NCBI GenBank assembly: GCA_003695915.1
Contig: RFGF01000017.1
Coordinates: forward strand, 62,001-126,000
Length of the DNA: 64,000 nt
Direction: 5' to 3'
DNA from: Nitrospirota bacterium
Lineage (GTDB): Bacteria; Nitrospirota; Nitrospiria; Nitrospirales; UBA8639
Part shown: in pieces, positions 1 through 8,831 of the stretch
Layout of the letters: the number at the start of each line of letters is the position of its first letter
Position numbering within the stretch: the first letter of the stretch is position 1
Notes under the pieces: generated by a model
The model's database searches: none
What the model was told of the DNA's origin: nothing
Seen by the model: the letters and a program-made list of their open reading frames with translations, nothing else
Position numbers and translations under genes: made by a program

Positions 1-1
1 C

Positions 2-625
2 CTTCTCAAACTACCCAAACACCTTCTCCGTGGACCAGAACGGCGTTCTTCCGACGATCGCATCTTATTTCAATCTCATCCTACGCTCAGCGTAGAGTTG
101 CTCCAGGCGAGTTCGGGTATTCCCGAGGAAGTTCTTCAATTGGTCGCTGATCATCATGCCGCCAGCGCAACCCGCTTTTCCGAGGACACCGTTATGCTTG
201 GACACATGAGCCGCCTCATCCGAGTCGTCGATGAATACGATGAATTGCTTTCCGGACAAGAGCGCGAGTGCCCGCTTTCCGTCAAAGATGCGCTTCGGGA
301 ACTGTATCTTCAAAGCCAGCGCAATCAGCTAGACCAGACTATCGTCACACAGCTTATCAATCAGGTGGGGATTTATCCGATTTATAGCCTTGTAGAACTG
401 AACACTGGCGAACGCGGCATCGTGACAGCTCACAGTCCAGACAATCTGCTCACTCCGATTCTCTTGTTGATCCAGGATGCCAATCGACACCCTCTCTCGG
501 AGCCCGTCCCCTTTCGATTATCCTCTGACGGCAATTCGTCTCAACGAGAGATCGTCTCGGTTCTCGATCCTGAACGCGAGAGCATTCGTGTCGATCGCCT
601 TTTGGCCGATTGGGTCTCGCTGTAG
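2..625 (+). CDS. HD-GYP-type signalling protein, C-terminal part
   Basis: The reading frame is open from the window edge, so the gene starts upstream and only about 207 C-terminal residues are visible. A His-Pro followed by LSVELL, then SGIPEEV, a DHH pair and VVDEYDEL match the second half of an HD-GYP domain. The tail with YSLVELNTGERGIV is the segment that usually follows HD-GYP domains and reads as a small beta domain. HD-GYP proteins hydrolyse cyclic-di-GMP. Here the usual HHE...GYP signature is degraded: HHA is followed by SATRF, with no GYP. The protein may therefore be inactive or a sensor. The N-terminal part that would show metal ligands is outside the window. It ends 122 bases before the convergent RuBisCO-like gene. 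Confidence 0.7.
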   Translation, partial: LLKLPKHLLRGPERRSSDDRILFQSHPTLSVELLQASSGIPEEVLQLVADHHAASATRFSEDTVMLGHMSRLIRVVDEYDELLSGQERECPLSVKDALRELYLQSQRNQLDQTIVTQLINQVGIYPIYSLVELNTGERGIVTAHSPDNLLTPILLLIQDANRHPLSEPVPFRLSSDGNSSQREIVSVLDPERESIRVDRLLADWVSL

Positions 626-747
626 CGCGTACCGTTGAGTGACCCCGTATCCACTGCACCATCACAGGCCCTCTTGCAAGTTCCGGAACAGCACGAACAC
701 GTCTCCAGGAGTCCGAGGCAATTCCAGAGGAGAGCCGAAGATCCGAG

Positions 748-1893
748 TCAGCAGTCTCGACGGACCGAACGAAGAAGTCGCTGACACATTCCCACAATAT
801 CATCTTTTCTTCTCTGCAATTCCCCACCGACGATATACACGCAGTCATCGCCTCCGAGCTCTCGTATTTCCGATATTCGTGCTACTTGGAGTCGACCCGC
901 TACCGTGGGACATATGGGCCGAAAAGACCCCCACGACCGGGTACAGGCTTCCGTCGTTTTGATCCATTCCATCCGATCGATCCCATACGGTCCGCCAAAA
1001 AGAGGATAGACGCTAATATCGGCTCCCAGCGCACGAGGCAGTTCACCAAAGAGCACAGATGGGGCGATGCCCTGTGCCGGCGAATGGATAAAACTTCCGA
1101 GAAACGCCGGATGGCTCATCACGGGCAAAGCAATCCGGGCATCGTGCGCCATCTGTCTCAACGCATCGAAGCCCATCAGTCCAGGACACATCAACAATCC
1201 AGATGCGCCAGCGTCCTTGGCAAAGCGGCATCGCTTGGACAGCATTTCACAGGGACCCGTGACATTGACGAAGTAGAGACATCTTCTTCCCGTCTCCCGA
1301 TTGACTCGATTGACCGCTTCCGCACAACGAGCCACGCGTTCTTCGAACCGACACCATGGCTGATCAGCCAACGCTTGATCGTCCTTGATCATATCCAATC
1401 CGCCTGCGGCAAATTGAGCAGCCAATCGTGCCAATTCTTGGGACGAGAGACCCAATGGCTTGAGTACCCCGCACACGAGTGGTCGATTATAGCACTCAAC
1501 GAGGTGGCGTATTTCCCGCAAGCCAAACCGTGCTCCCGGAAGCGTCCCCGACAAAGACGAAGGAAATTCCAGGTGAACCACTCTGACCAATGGGTTCAAA
1601 CTGCACATCCCAAAGATGACATTCAATAATTGACAAATATCGTGCTTCACCAACTTTGTTGCAAAACTGATGACGGCTTCATATGCCTGGCTTTCAGGGC
1701 ATGGTGCGATATGTTCGATACGCCCAACGATCTGTTGAGCAATCAATTCCTCAGGCACGAGATCGGCTGACAGCTCCACGGTCTGATCCAGACATAAGGC
1801 CTGAGCTATACGCTCAACATCGATCCATTCTTGCGAAATCCGATAGTGAACGAAAAATCGTTCGTCTGACATATCGCGCACGCCATCACTCAT
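748..1893 (-). CDS. RuBisCO-like protein (form IV)
   Basis: This 381-residue protein has the RuBisCO large-subunit fold by motif. KPLGLS at 145-150 corresponds to the Lys175 loop, and GGLDMIKDDQ at 164-173 to the carbamylated-lysine loop. Lys170 and Asp172 match Lys201 and Asp203 of true RuBisCO, but Glu204 is replaced by Gln173. His261 matches His294, but the next residue is Pro instead of Arg295. The loop-6 GK motif is absent (YPLFGGPYG lies there). These losses rule out CO2 fixation. Relatives act as enolases or isomerases in methionine salvage or on unknown sugar phosphates, and the substrate here cannot be told. The start is set by AAAGGAG ten bases upstream. No methionine-salvage genes adjoin it. 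Confidence 0.85.
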   Translation of the reverse strand: MSDGVRDMSDERFFVHYRISQEWIDVERIAQALCLDQTVELSADLVPEELIAQQIVGRIEHIAPCPESQAYEAVISFATKLVKHDICQLLNVIFGMCSLNPLVRVVHLEFPSSLSGTLPGARFGLREIRHLVECYNRPLVCGVLKPLGLSSQELARLAAQFAAGGLDMIKDDQALADQPWCRFEERVARCAEAVNRVNRETGRRCLYFVNVTGPCEMLSKRCRFAKDAGASGLLMCPGLMGFDALRQMAHDARIALPVMSHPAFLGSFIHSPAQGIAPSVLFGELPRALGADISVYPLFGGPYGIDRMEWIKTTEACTRSWGSFRPICPTVAGRLQVARISEIRELGGDDCVYIVGGELQRRKDDIVGMCQRLLRSVRRDC

Positions 1894-2147
1894 GTCAGAC
1901 AGGCTCCTTTAGATGCCTCCCCCATCAGGTTTGATTGCCTGAGAAACAACCATCAACCGAGCACAAATATCTTCAACAGGGACTCACCCGCTTCGCCCGC
2001 TCCTTCGTCGTATCCTCACCCATTGCTCAAGCGTTTGAGATCAGCAGCCGATAAACAGAACAAGCCAAACAAGTGAGCAGACTGCAAGAACACAAGCTCA
2101 TTTGTTCCAGAGCGGATTCAGAATCGAAGAAACCGGAGGGCGTCGTC

Positions 2148-2510
2148 ATGCAAGAGAACCGTCGCACACGCTTTCAGGGCAGTAGGATTCACAAAGGGTT
2201 TCTCGGCACCATAATTGCGTTTTTCGTCATTCTTCTTCAGCTCGGTGAAGGCGGACAAGCCCGAATTCCCGAAAAAGGTGCCGCGTTTGTCACTTACAGC
2301 GGAGAATCCGCTCCAGCGACACTCACAATACCGCTTGCCATGACTCCGCTTCCGATTCAAGAATCGTTCGTCGCTTCACTTCCTCCCCCTTCTCGTCCCA
2401 TACCGCATCCTCTCAAAACCCAAGACCTTACGGATCATCGCCTCAAAGCCAAACAACGATTGGGACTCGCATTGTTTCTCTTGGGTATGCTGGCCGAGAA
2501 TAAGAAATAA
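2148..2510 (+). CDS. Hypothetical protein with one N-terminal membrane helix
   Basis: I do not recognise this 120-residue protein. After a basic start (RRTRFQGSR) there is a hydrophobic stretch, FLGTIIAFFVILLQL, that could be a signal anchor or signal peptide. A Pro-rich linker follows (PLPIQE, LPPPSRPIPHP), then a second short hydrophobic stretch, LGLALFLLGML, near the C terminus. A GGAGG ribosome site seven bases upstream favours this ATG over a longer frame beginning at 2073. It lies alone between two minus-strand genes. Confidence 0.5.
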   Translation: MQENRRTRFQGSRIHKGFLGTIIAFFVILLQLGEGGQARIPEKGAAFVTYSGESAPATLTIPLAMTPLPIQESFVASLPPPSRPIPHPLKTQDLTDHRLKAKQRLGLALFLLGMLAENKK

Positions 2511-2587
2511 TCTCACTCACCCATCTCACACATCGACTTGTCTGACTACGCATCCAACAGCGACCCTGCCAACGGACAGGTGCAAGG

Positions 2588-3760
2588 TCAAGATCTTTCC
2601 CGTTGCTGATGAGCTCCGAAGCATGGCTGCTGCTGCGTGAGGCAGTGAATGGTGCCGAGCCCCCAAACTAAATCGACGGCATGGATACCTACCACCACTC
2701 GATCAGGAAAGATGTCAGCGAGAATCCCCAAAGCGTTCCGATCGTGAGGATCGTTAAACGTCGGGACCAGCACCGTCGTGTTGCCGATATAAAAATTGGC
2801 ATAACTCGCCGGCAGCCGTTGACCATCGAAATATAACGGCGCAGGCATCGGAAGAGGTATCACTTCGATCTTCTCCCCCGCTTCATCCCTTGCATCGGCA
2901 AGACGCTCGGCATTTTCCGCCAGCGCATGATAATTCTCATCTCGAGGATTTTCCTCTCGACAGAGAACGACCTTTCGAGCCCCCACAAAACGGCAGACGT
3001 CGTCGACATGACCATGGGTGTCGTCGCCGCAAATTCCGCGGCCCAGCCAAATGACGTTCGTCGCCCCCAAGTACGATCGGAAAATGCGTTCCAGATCCCT
3101 TTTTGTCAATTCTGGATTCCGTGCCTGAACACGGGTGTCCAACAAGCATTCCTCGGTCGTGATCAACGTTCCGCGACCGTTCACATCGATGCTTCCCCCT
3201 TCCAAGACCACATGGCGTCCCTCGAACATGGCTGTAATGACCGGCAGATTCAATCGAGCGGCGACTCGTCGGGGTACGGCGTCGTCTTTTTGCCAATCGG
3301 GATATCGCGCCCATCCGTTGAACCGAAAATCCACAATAGCCACTGTTCCAGATTGCTCGACGCATTCGAGAAACATCGGACCGTAGTCACGCGTCCAGCT
3401 TCGGTTGGTCGGGATTCGAAAACATTCATAGCGCGCACGATCGACGCCCACGCGCTCCAGCACTCGCCTCGCCCGCTTTTCATGCAACGCCGAATTCACC
3501 AATATGCGCACTTGTTCACCGTCAACGAGCTTTCGAACGATTTCTCCGTACACCCAGTGAATAGCAGCCATTTTCCCGGGCCAATCTTCGGCTCGATGTG
3601 GCCACGCCAACCACGTCGCGGCATGGGGTTCCCACTCTGCCGGGAACCGCCATGATCCAATCGAACCATGTTCAGAGGGGAGGAGACGAGATTGTGAAAG
3701 GGATGGCAAACTCGAAGGTTGAGGCTTCCGAATCGATCGACGAGAGGGGACGTGACGCAT
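2588..3760 (-). CDS. aguA: Agmatine deiminase
   Basis: This enzyme hydrolyses agmatine to N-carbamoylputrescine and ammonia in the arginine-decarboxylase route to putrescine. The 390-residue protein has the guanidine-modifying fold. WTRDYGP at 122-128 and GDDTHGHVDD at 245-254 supply substrate-binding acids and the catalytic His. The nucleophile is Cys373 in GTIHCLTQQQP. The length is slightly above the family norm because of about 30 extra N-terminal residues, and the upstream ribosome site is weak, so the true start may lie further in. It sits 72 bases downstream of the N-carbamoylputrescine amidase gene on the same strand, the usual pairing for this pathway. Peptidyl-arginine deiminases share the fold, but the neighbour supports agmatine as substrate. 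Confidence 0.92.
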   Translation of the reverse strand: MRHVPSRRSIRKPQPSSLPSLSQSRLLPSEHGSIGSWRFPAEWEPHAATWLAWPHRAEDWPGKMAAIHWVYGEIVRKLVDGEQVRILVNSALHEKRARRVLERVGVDRARYECFRIPTNRSWTRDYGPMFLECVEQSGTVAIVDFRFNGWARYPDWQKDDAVPRRVAARLNLPVITAMFEGRHVVLEGGSIDVNGRGTLITTEECLLDTRVQARNPELTKRDLERIFRSYLGATNVIWLGRGICGDDTHGHVDDVCRFVGARKVVLCREENPRDENYHALAENAERLADARDEAGEKIEVIPLPMPAPLYFDGQRLPASYANFYIGNTTVLVPTFNDPHDRNALGILADIFPDRVVVGIHAVDLVWGLGTIHCLTQQQPCFGAHQQRERS

Positions 3761-3832
3761 GTGGTCAAGCCTAGTTGATCGAGTACGACGGGGAATCGAT
3801 CCTTGGACTCACCGATGGATCCGTCATCTCAT

Positions 3833-4723
3833 TCAGTGTGAGCTTCGATGATCCAACCAGCGGCGCGTGAGTCCATCGTAGGCATCGATACGGCGATCGC
3901 GCATAAACGGCCAATGCCGGCGCACGATTTCGATACGACGAAGATCGAGATCAACGAGCAATGTTTCTGTTTTTTCATCCGAACATTGGCCCAACATCTG
4001 GCCAAACGGATCGCAGACAAAAGAGCTTCCCCAAAACTCGAGACTCGAGCTTTGATCGTCGTCCAACGTTTCCACGCCCACTCGATTGACCGCCGCGACA
4101 AACACCCCGTTAGCAATCGCATGCGCGCGTTGAACCGTCATCCACGCCTCTCGCTGCCTCGCTCTTTCCTGGCTTTTCTCGGAGGGATGCCAGCCGATCG
4201 CCGTCGGGTACACAAGAATGTCGGCTCCTTGCAGGGCCGTCAAACGCGCGGCCTCGGGAAACCACTGATCCCAACAGATCAACGGTCCGACCATCGCCTG
4301 TTGTGTCTCGACAGCCTGAAAACCTAAATCGCCTGGGGTAAAATAAAACTTCTCGTAATATCCAGGATCGTCAGGAATATGCATCTTGCGGTATACGCCG
4401 GCAATTGCTCCTGATTCATTCAAGACCGCTACAGTATTGTGATACAGACCAGGTGCCCGACGTTCAAAAATCGGCACGACGATTGCGACACGATAGCGTT
4501 TCGCGATTTCTCCGAACACGTTCGTCGAGGGACCAGGAAGAGACTCCGCTAAGTCAAACCATGCAGGATTTTCAGATTGACAAAAATAGCGAGAACGGAA
4601 CAACTCCGGAAGGCAAATGAGATGCGCTCCCTGACGAGCGGCAGTCTCTACCATCGACACCGCGTGATCCATATTATGCTGTGGGTCACGCTGACACGCC
4701 ATTTGGATCAACCCGACAATCAT
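3833..4723 (-). CDS. aguB: N-carbamoylputrescine amidase
   Basis: This nitrilase-superfamily amidohydrolase converts N-carbamoylputrescine to putrescine, CO2 and ammonia. The catalytic triad is visible as Glu40 in CLPELF, Lys113 in YRKMHIPDDPGYYEKFYF and Cys150 in PLICWDQWFPE. The DDPGYYEKFYF segment is typical of this subfamily. The length of 296 residues is normal. I place the start at the ATG preceded by AAGGAG; longer frames upstream lack a ribosome site. It is the first gene of a two-gene aguB-aguA unit and is divergent from the glycosyltransferase. An arginine decarboxylase is not in the window. Confidence 0.94.
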   Translation of the reverse strand: MIVGLIQMACQRDPQHNMDHAVSMVETAARQGAHLICLPELFRSRYFCQSENPAWFDLAESLPGPSTNVFGEIAKRYRVAIVVPIFERRAPGLYHNTVAVLNESGAIAGVYRKMHIPDDPGYYEKFYFTPGDLGFQAVETQQAMVGPLICWDQWFPEAARLTALQGADILVYPTAIGWHPSEKSQERARQREAWMTVQRAHAIANGVFVAAVNRVGVETLDDDQSSSLEFWGSSFVCDPFGQMLGQCSDEKTETLLVDLDLRRIEIVRRHWPFMRDRRIDAYDGLTRRWLDHRSSH

Positions 4724-4904
4724 CGTCGCGCTCCTTATCGTTTCCCATGTTCCATGTCGCGTACCGTGGGTCCCATCGATCTCTGTCTGCAACGAACTCT
4801 GGGGCGGATATCGTTCACATGGGGGCAACCGGAAGCATCATACCATGAAACCCCAGGAGCGACCATCCATTTTCCTCGAGTTTTTGTACAGGAGCGATCG
4901 TGAA

Positions 4905-6053
4905 ATGCTCACGCTGTCCCTCGCTCTTTTCGCGCTCGTTGCCTGGATCCTCATGGCTCATTTGGTCTTCCAAGCACAGCGCCATCTCTTGTTTCTCAAG
5001 GATCTCGATCCTCTGGCTCCTTCGGCCTGCCCGCCCCTTTCGATCATCGTTCCTGCCCGCAACGAAGAACGCCATGTGGAAGAGGCAATACGATCGCTGT
5101 TGAACCAAGATTATCCGGCCATCGAGTGTATCGTCGTCGATGATCGTTCGACCGATCAAACGGGAGCGATCCTGGAGCGCCTCACCCAGCAGGACTCGCG
5201 CCTTCGGCTTCTCACCATCTCATCGTTACCACAGGGATGGTTGGGGAAAAACTATGCTCTGCATCGCGGAGCGCAAATCGCCAACGGAGCATATCTCTTG
5301 TTTACCGATGCCGATGTCGTCATGCATCCCCTCACCCTGCGGAAAGCTCTGCAGCACATGATTATGCAAGATTTAGATTATGTCACCATTGCGCCACAAA
5401 TCACGATGCGCCGAGCTGCGCTGCAAGTCGTCGCTGCGATTTTTGGATTTGTACTGTTGATCCTCTTCCAGCCATGGAAAATGCGGAACCCCAAGAGTCC
5501 TTGCCACATCGGCATCGGAGCCTTTACCCTCGTACGAACGGAAGCCTATCGCGTTCTCGGCGGTCACAAACCGATCGCCATGCGCCCAGACGATGATTTG
5601 AAGCTTAGCAAGCTCTTCAAACGTCGCGGATACCGGCAAGACCTGTTGCTGGGACAGGGCATGATCTTCGTGGAATGGTATGCATCTTTGCGAGAATTGA
5701 TCGAAGGTTTACTGAAAAACACATTCGCCGGCGTGGACTATCGCATCTCGCTCGTCGTGCTCGGTACGCTGGCATCCTTTGCTGTCCATCTCTGGCCTTG
5801 GGTCGGACTCGCCGTGACCACAGGCCTGGCCCAATTCCTCTACGGTCTTGTCCTGTTGCTCATGCTGACGGTGGTTTCCGGTATCCTGGCGTCACAAGGG
5901 ATCAACCCCCTCTGGGCTATAGGCTTTCCCGCTGCCATTCTGCTTTTACTGTATATCCAATGGAAAGCGATGCTGATTGCGCTGTGGTCGGGCGGGATCA
6001 CCTGGCGCGGCACACATTATCCCTTGAAGGCGCTCAAAGCCAACAAAGTCTAA
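4905..6053 (+). CDS. Membrane glycosyltransferase family 2
   Basis: A 382-residue processive-type glycosyltransferase. A hydrophobic N-terminal anchor (LTLSLALFALVAWILM) is followed by a GT-A domain with SIIVPARNEE, VVDDRSTDQT and the DxD metal site FTDADVV. PDDDLKLSKLFKRRGY acts as the acceptor region. Three or four hydrophobic helices close the C terminus. This layout resembles hopanoid-associated HpnB and carotenoid glucosyltransferases, but no hopanoid or carotenoid gene lies nearby, so the acceptor is unknown. An ATG at 4845 in the same frame is also possible (GGAAG upstream); I prefer 4905 because AGGAG precedes it and the first helix begins there. Confidence 0.85.
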   Translation: MLTLSLALFALVAWILMAHLVFQAQRHLLFLKDLDPLAPSACPPLSIIVPARNEERHVEEAIRSLLNQDYPAIECIVVDDRSTDQTGAILERLTQQDSRLRLLTISSLPQGWLGKNYALHRGAQIANGAYLLFTDADVVMHPLTLRKALQHMIMQDLDYVTIAPQITMRRAALQVVAAIFGFVLLILFQPWKMRNPKSPCHIGIGAFTLVRTEAYRVLGGHKPIAMRPDDDLKLSKLFKRRGYRQDLLLGQGMIFVEWYASLRELIEGLLKNTFAGVDYRISLVVLGTLASFAVHLWPWVGLAVTTGLAQFLYGLVLLLMLTVVSGILASQGINPLWAIGFPAAILLLLYIQWKAMLIALWSGGITWRGTHYPLKALKANKV

Positions 6054-6114
6054 TGGTCCGCATTTTCCGGTCGAGGAAGCCTTGTGCGTTTTCCACCCTC
6101 CAGCACGAGCCTGG

Positions 6115-6447
6115 TCAACAGCCGGTCCGTACGGCCTGAAGGACGATGCCACTCGCTCCGGTTTCGACCACCAGCCGACATACCATCGTCGTTCCCGCCA
6201 CCTGGGTGCCAGAAGGCCGGCGTGTGATTCGTTGGAGAAACACGAGTCGACGTCCACCATCCGGGAGCGGCTGTTCTTCGACCGGCGCTCCGAACTGCTG
6301 AACTAATTGATCACGATCGAGGCCGATCAGTTCAGGAACCGCATGATTGGACCACCAAGCACATCCACCGAGCACGGCTAGCCACACCAATAATAGGCTT
6401 CCACCCCGCCACACAGCCGATGCCAACCCATGCAGATTGCGATGCAT
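6115..6447 (-). CDS. Small lipoprotein downstream of apbE
   Basis: A 110-residue protein with a lipoprotein signal: a hydrophobic run ends at the lipobox LGGC with Cys29. The mature part holds LIGLDRDQLVQQFGAP, a pattern seen in SmpA/BamE-like repeats, then a beta-rich tail. GGAG lies ten bases upstream of the ATG. It starts 17 bases after the apbE stop and is probably co-transcribed with it. No specific function can be assigned. Its position suggests an envelope role linked to the flavin module. Confidence 0.7.
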   Translation of the reverse strand: MHRNLHGLASAVWRGGSLLLVWLAVLGGCAWWSNHAVPELIGLDRDQLVQQFGAPVEEQPLPDGGRRLVFLQRITRRPSGTQVAGTTMVCRLVVETGASGIVLQAVRTGC

Positions 6448-6464
6448 AATGGCCGTCTCCGCTT

Positions 6465-7508
6465 TTACTTCGTGGCCTCCACCACCGGTACCTGCGGGTC
6501 GAGTTGCAGGCGAGTTCGCAGTCCCGAGGAAACCCAGACACGGCCTTGGGTATCGACAATCACACCTTCTACTTCAGGTAAAGCTTCGATCAAGGCCATG
6601 CCCTTTTCCGGACCGAGCACGAAAATCCCCGTATCCAGCCCATCGGCCATGATTCCTTCCCGCGCCACAATGGTCACGCTTCGGGCCAGTCGGGCCGGTT
6701 CAAGCGTTCGAGGATCGAGAATGTGATGGTACCGAATGCCGTTCTGCATGAAATACCGCTGGTAATCCCCTGCCGTCGAGACCGCTTCGTTTTCGAGTTC
6801 CAGACGCCCCAGAATGACCCCGTGTTCGCGGCGAGGATGTTGGATCCCGAACACGAACCGGTGGCCGTCGGGCATCCGTCCGAATGTTTTGATATCCCCC
6901 GACAAAGCCACCACCCCGGCCAGTGCCCCGTGTCGCTGCATGACATCGGCGGCTAAATCGGCCGCATAGCCTTTCCCGATGCCGCCGATATCGAGTGCCA
7001 TGCCGGCTCGCGTCAAAAAGACACGGCGCGCTTGTCGGTCGATTCGTAACGCCGCCAAATCGACCAACGGGCGGATCTTGGCCAGTTCCTCGCGTGACGG
7101 AAGGCGTCCTTGGTCACTGATATTCCAGGCCCGTACGGCAGGGCCGACCGCGATGTTGAAGGCTCCCTCCGTCAATGCGGCAATGTGGATCGACCGATCG
7201 ATCAGATCCAACGTTTCCGGACTGACGGGTATAGCTTGGCGTCCAGCCGCTGCATTGACCTGTGACACTTCGCTCGTGGGAATCCAGGTGCTCCATAACT
7301 TCTCCAGCCGCCGTATTTCCTCGAGACCGGCTGCTGCGGCACGATGCGCCCGTTCTCGATCAGGAGCGACGGAGGTCACCGAGACGACCGTGCCCATCAG
7401 CAACTGGCTTCGCTTGACGATGACAGGCTGCGGATGACATGCAGCCAGCATCGTGGCCATCGTCATCACCATGATGACTATCATGTGATCAATCGACTGG
7501 CGCGGCAT
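6465..7508 (-). CDS. apbE: FAD:protein FMN transferase
   Basis: ApbE covalently attaches FMN from FAD to a Thr or Ser in periplasmic or membrane redox proteins. The 347-residue sequence carries a lipoprotein signal with Cys24 in MLAAC. It then shows the family motifs LMGTVVSVT, DIGGIGKGYAAD, VSTAGDYQRYF, HHILDPRTLEPA and ADGLDTGIFVLG, which form the FAD and magnesium site. The start is the ATG preceded by GGAGAAGAG; a longer frame upstream lacks support. A likely substrate is encoded 4 kb away: the FMN-binding protein at 11272-11952 has an SGAT acceptor motif. A lipoprotein gene lies upstream (142 bases) and another downstream (17 bases). Confidence 0.94.
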   Translation of the reverse strand: MPRQSIDHMIVIMVMTMATMLAACHPQPVIVKRSQLLMGTVVSVTSVAPDRERAHRAAAAGLEEIRRLEKLWSTWIPTSEVSQVNAAAGRQAIPVSPETLDLIDRSIHIAALTEGAFNIAVGPAVRAWNISDQGRLPSREELAKIRPLVDLAALRIDRQARRVFLTRAGMALDIGGIGKGYAADLAADVMQRHGALAGVVALSGDIKTFGRMPDGHRFVFGIQHPRREHGVILGRLELENEAVSTAGDYQRYFMQNGIRYHHILDPRTLEPARLARSVTIVAREGIMADGLDTGIFVLGPEKGMALIEALPEVEGVIVDTQGRVWVSSGLRTRLQLDPQVPVVEATK

Positions 7509-7650
7509 CGCTCTTCTCCGAGACTGATCAGGCAAGCGAGACGCTCGTGCGGGACACTGTCCATGGCTTGAGACACCGACCGGGCGCATCGCAATCCAGC
7601 CCGCCATTCACGATGCGGCGAACTGCGGAGGCTCGTACTCGGAGACCGTT

Positions 7651-8280
7651 TCACGTCGGGTGATGACGGAGAAAATACTTATACCGGGGATACGGGTAAA
7701 TCTCCCACAGTCTGGTTGTCGGCGCGATCACGGCTTCGGATTCGGGAAAAGCCGTGTGGACGGGACCGTCGAACGCAGGGTAACGAGCCATGAATTCGGC
7801 CGTGGCCGCGATCGGTTCGGAGACAATCGACAACTCCATCGTCCGATCATAGCGGGGTGGGGCCAATGTCAGAGTCCAGGCCCCCACATACGTGATGCCT
7901 GTCGGCTCGACCTCGAACGGCTGATGCACTTGCGCCATGCCCCGGAACGCGCCTTCGGTGATCTGCACACGCGTCAACACGTACTCGCCGGGAGGAATTG
8001 CCAACGCGAAGAAGGCCTGCGCCGCATCGACCTCCACATGAAATCGCCGATCGAGCGTCGGGCTGTAGAGTTCAAAAAATCTGACCACCGGTGGATAGAT
8101 CCTCGCAATGGATCCCCGTTGCACCACATGAATTCGACCGAACATGGTCGGCACGTCTTCCGATGGGGCATGAACGGAACGGACCTCGGCGAACGGTTGC
8201 GGAGAAGCACAGGCGGCAAGCAGCAACCAGCCGACGAGTGCAGCGCACCACGGATAACTTGGAATCGTGGATGTCATCAT
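7651..8280 (-). CDS. Predicted lipoprotein of unknown function
   Basis: A 209-residue lipoprotein with Cys24 in the lipobox LAAC. The mature part is beta-rich and contains IPPGEYVLTRVQI, a phrase typical of small carbohydrate-binding-like or DUF2846-like domains that display on the envelope. There is no good ribosome site, but a perfect TATAAT lies six bases before the ATG at 8287-8292 (complement strand), so the message may be nearly leaderless. No clear -35 accompanies it. The gene diverges from the Com-like gene across a 181-base spacer holding a Fur-like site. Function unknown. Confidence 0.65.
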   Translation of the reverse strand: MMTSTIPSYPWCAALVGWLLLAACASPQPFAEVRSVHAPSEDVPTMFGRIHVVQRGSIARIYPPVVRFFELYSPTLDRRFHVEVDAAQAFFALAIPPGEYVLTRVQITEGAFRGMAQVHQPFEVEPTGITYVGAWTLTLAPPRYDRTMELSIVSEPIAATAEFMARYPAFDGPVHTAFPESEAVIAPTTRLWEIYPYPRYKYFLRHHPT

Positions 8281-8380
8281 GACACCATTATACCGGACCC
8301 GGCCACCGTTGCCCATCGATTTTTGAGCAGACGCGCATTGCCTGGATGGCAAGGATAGCCTACGTGTTCGCATTGGTCGA

Positions 8381-8409
8381 TTGACAGTCGCCCTAGAATT
8401 TGTTATTAA
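8381..8409 (+). promoter_or_regulatory. Sigma-70-type promoter of the Com-like gene
   Basis: TTGACA at 8381-8386 is a perfect -35, followed by exactly 17 bases and TATTAA at 8404-8409 as a 4/6 -10. The Fur-like site at 8407-8421 overlaps the -10 and the expected transcription start. The distance to the ATG is about 50 bases. Confidence 0.55.
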
Positions 8410-8421
8410 GAATCGTTTTCA
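8407..8421. promoter_or_regulatory. Fur-like operator
   Basis: TAAGAATCGTTTTCA matches the 7-1-7 Fur motif TGATAATNATTATCA at 10 of 14 positions. It lies on the -10 region of the promoter at 8381-8409, the position expected of a repressor site. A better match is found at 10738 in the same gene block. Confidence 0.5.
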
Positions 8422-8461
8422 TTTTCATACAAAACAGAAATTAAATTCAATATCATTCTTT

Positions 8462-8689
8462 ATGATCCGGACCCCAAAAGGAAGACGCACGCAGACCAGC
8501 AACATCACCAAGCGAGAATTTGTAGCCAACGAAGCTCGATGCCATTGCGGGCAGCTCATGGCAAAACTCACCGAGGCCGGGGTGGAATTGAAATGCAAAC
8601 GCTGCAAGCGGCTTGTCCTCTTGCCGTTCGCATCCCTGCAATCGGGTATGGCCTCCATTCTGACCGGGCCCTGTCCCTCCGGCTCATAA
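8462..8689 (+). CDS. Com-like zinc-finger protein
   Basis: A 75-residue basic protein with a treble-clef or zinc-ribbon core, CHCG followed after 16 residues by CKRCKR. This resembles the Com translational regulator of phage Mu and the small Com-family proteins found in many bacterial genomes. The family binds zinc, and a role in nucleic-acid binding is plausible but unproven. The ATG has no evident ribosome site; the longer frame to 8381 would start inside the promoter, so I reject it. It lies 142 bases before the porin gene and behind a Fur-like operator. It could be an iron-responsive regulator of the downstream envelope genes, which is inference only. Confidence 0.6.
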   Translation: MIRTPKGRRTQTSNITKREFVANEARCHCGQLMAKLTEAGVELKCKRCKRLVLLPFASLQSGMASILTGPCPSGS

Positions 8690-8831
8690 ACACGGTGGCC
8701 AGACTTCTTCTGACCGAAAAAGAGCTGTTTCCGCAGAGGACCTCGGAGTCCCCAACCATTCGAGGATAGTACGTCAATAGATCGATTCCTGAGGACCGTT
8801 GCGTCCCTACCTTGGAAGGAGGAAACCTTTC

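Noticed and set aside
748-1893. A true RuBisCO and a Calvin cycle
   Set aside because: Loop-6 lysine, Arg295 and Glu204 equivalents are missing, and no phosphoribulokinase or small subunit is nearby.
8287-8292. A full promoter for the lipoprotein at 7651-8280 on the strength of TATAAT
   Set aside because: The -10 is perfect but no -35 is found at 16-18 bases, so I mention it only in the gene entry.
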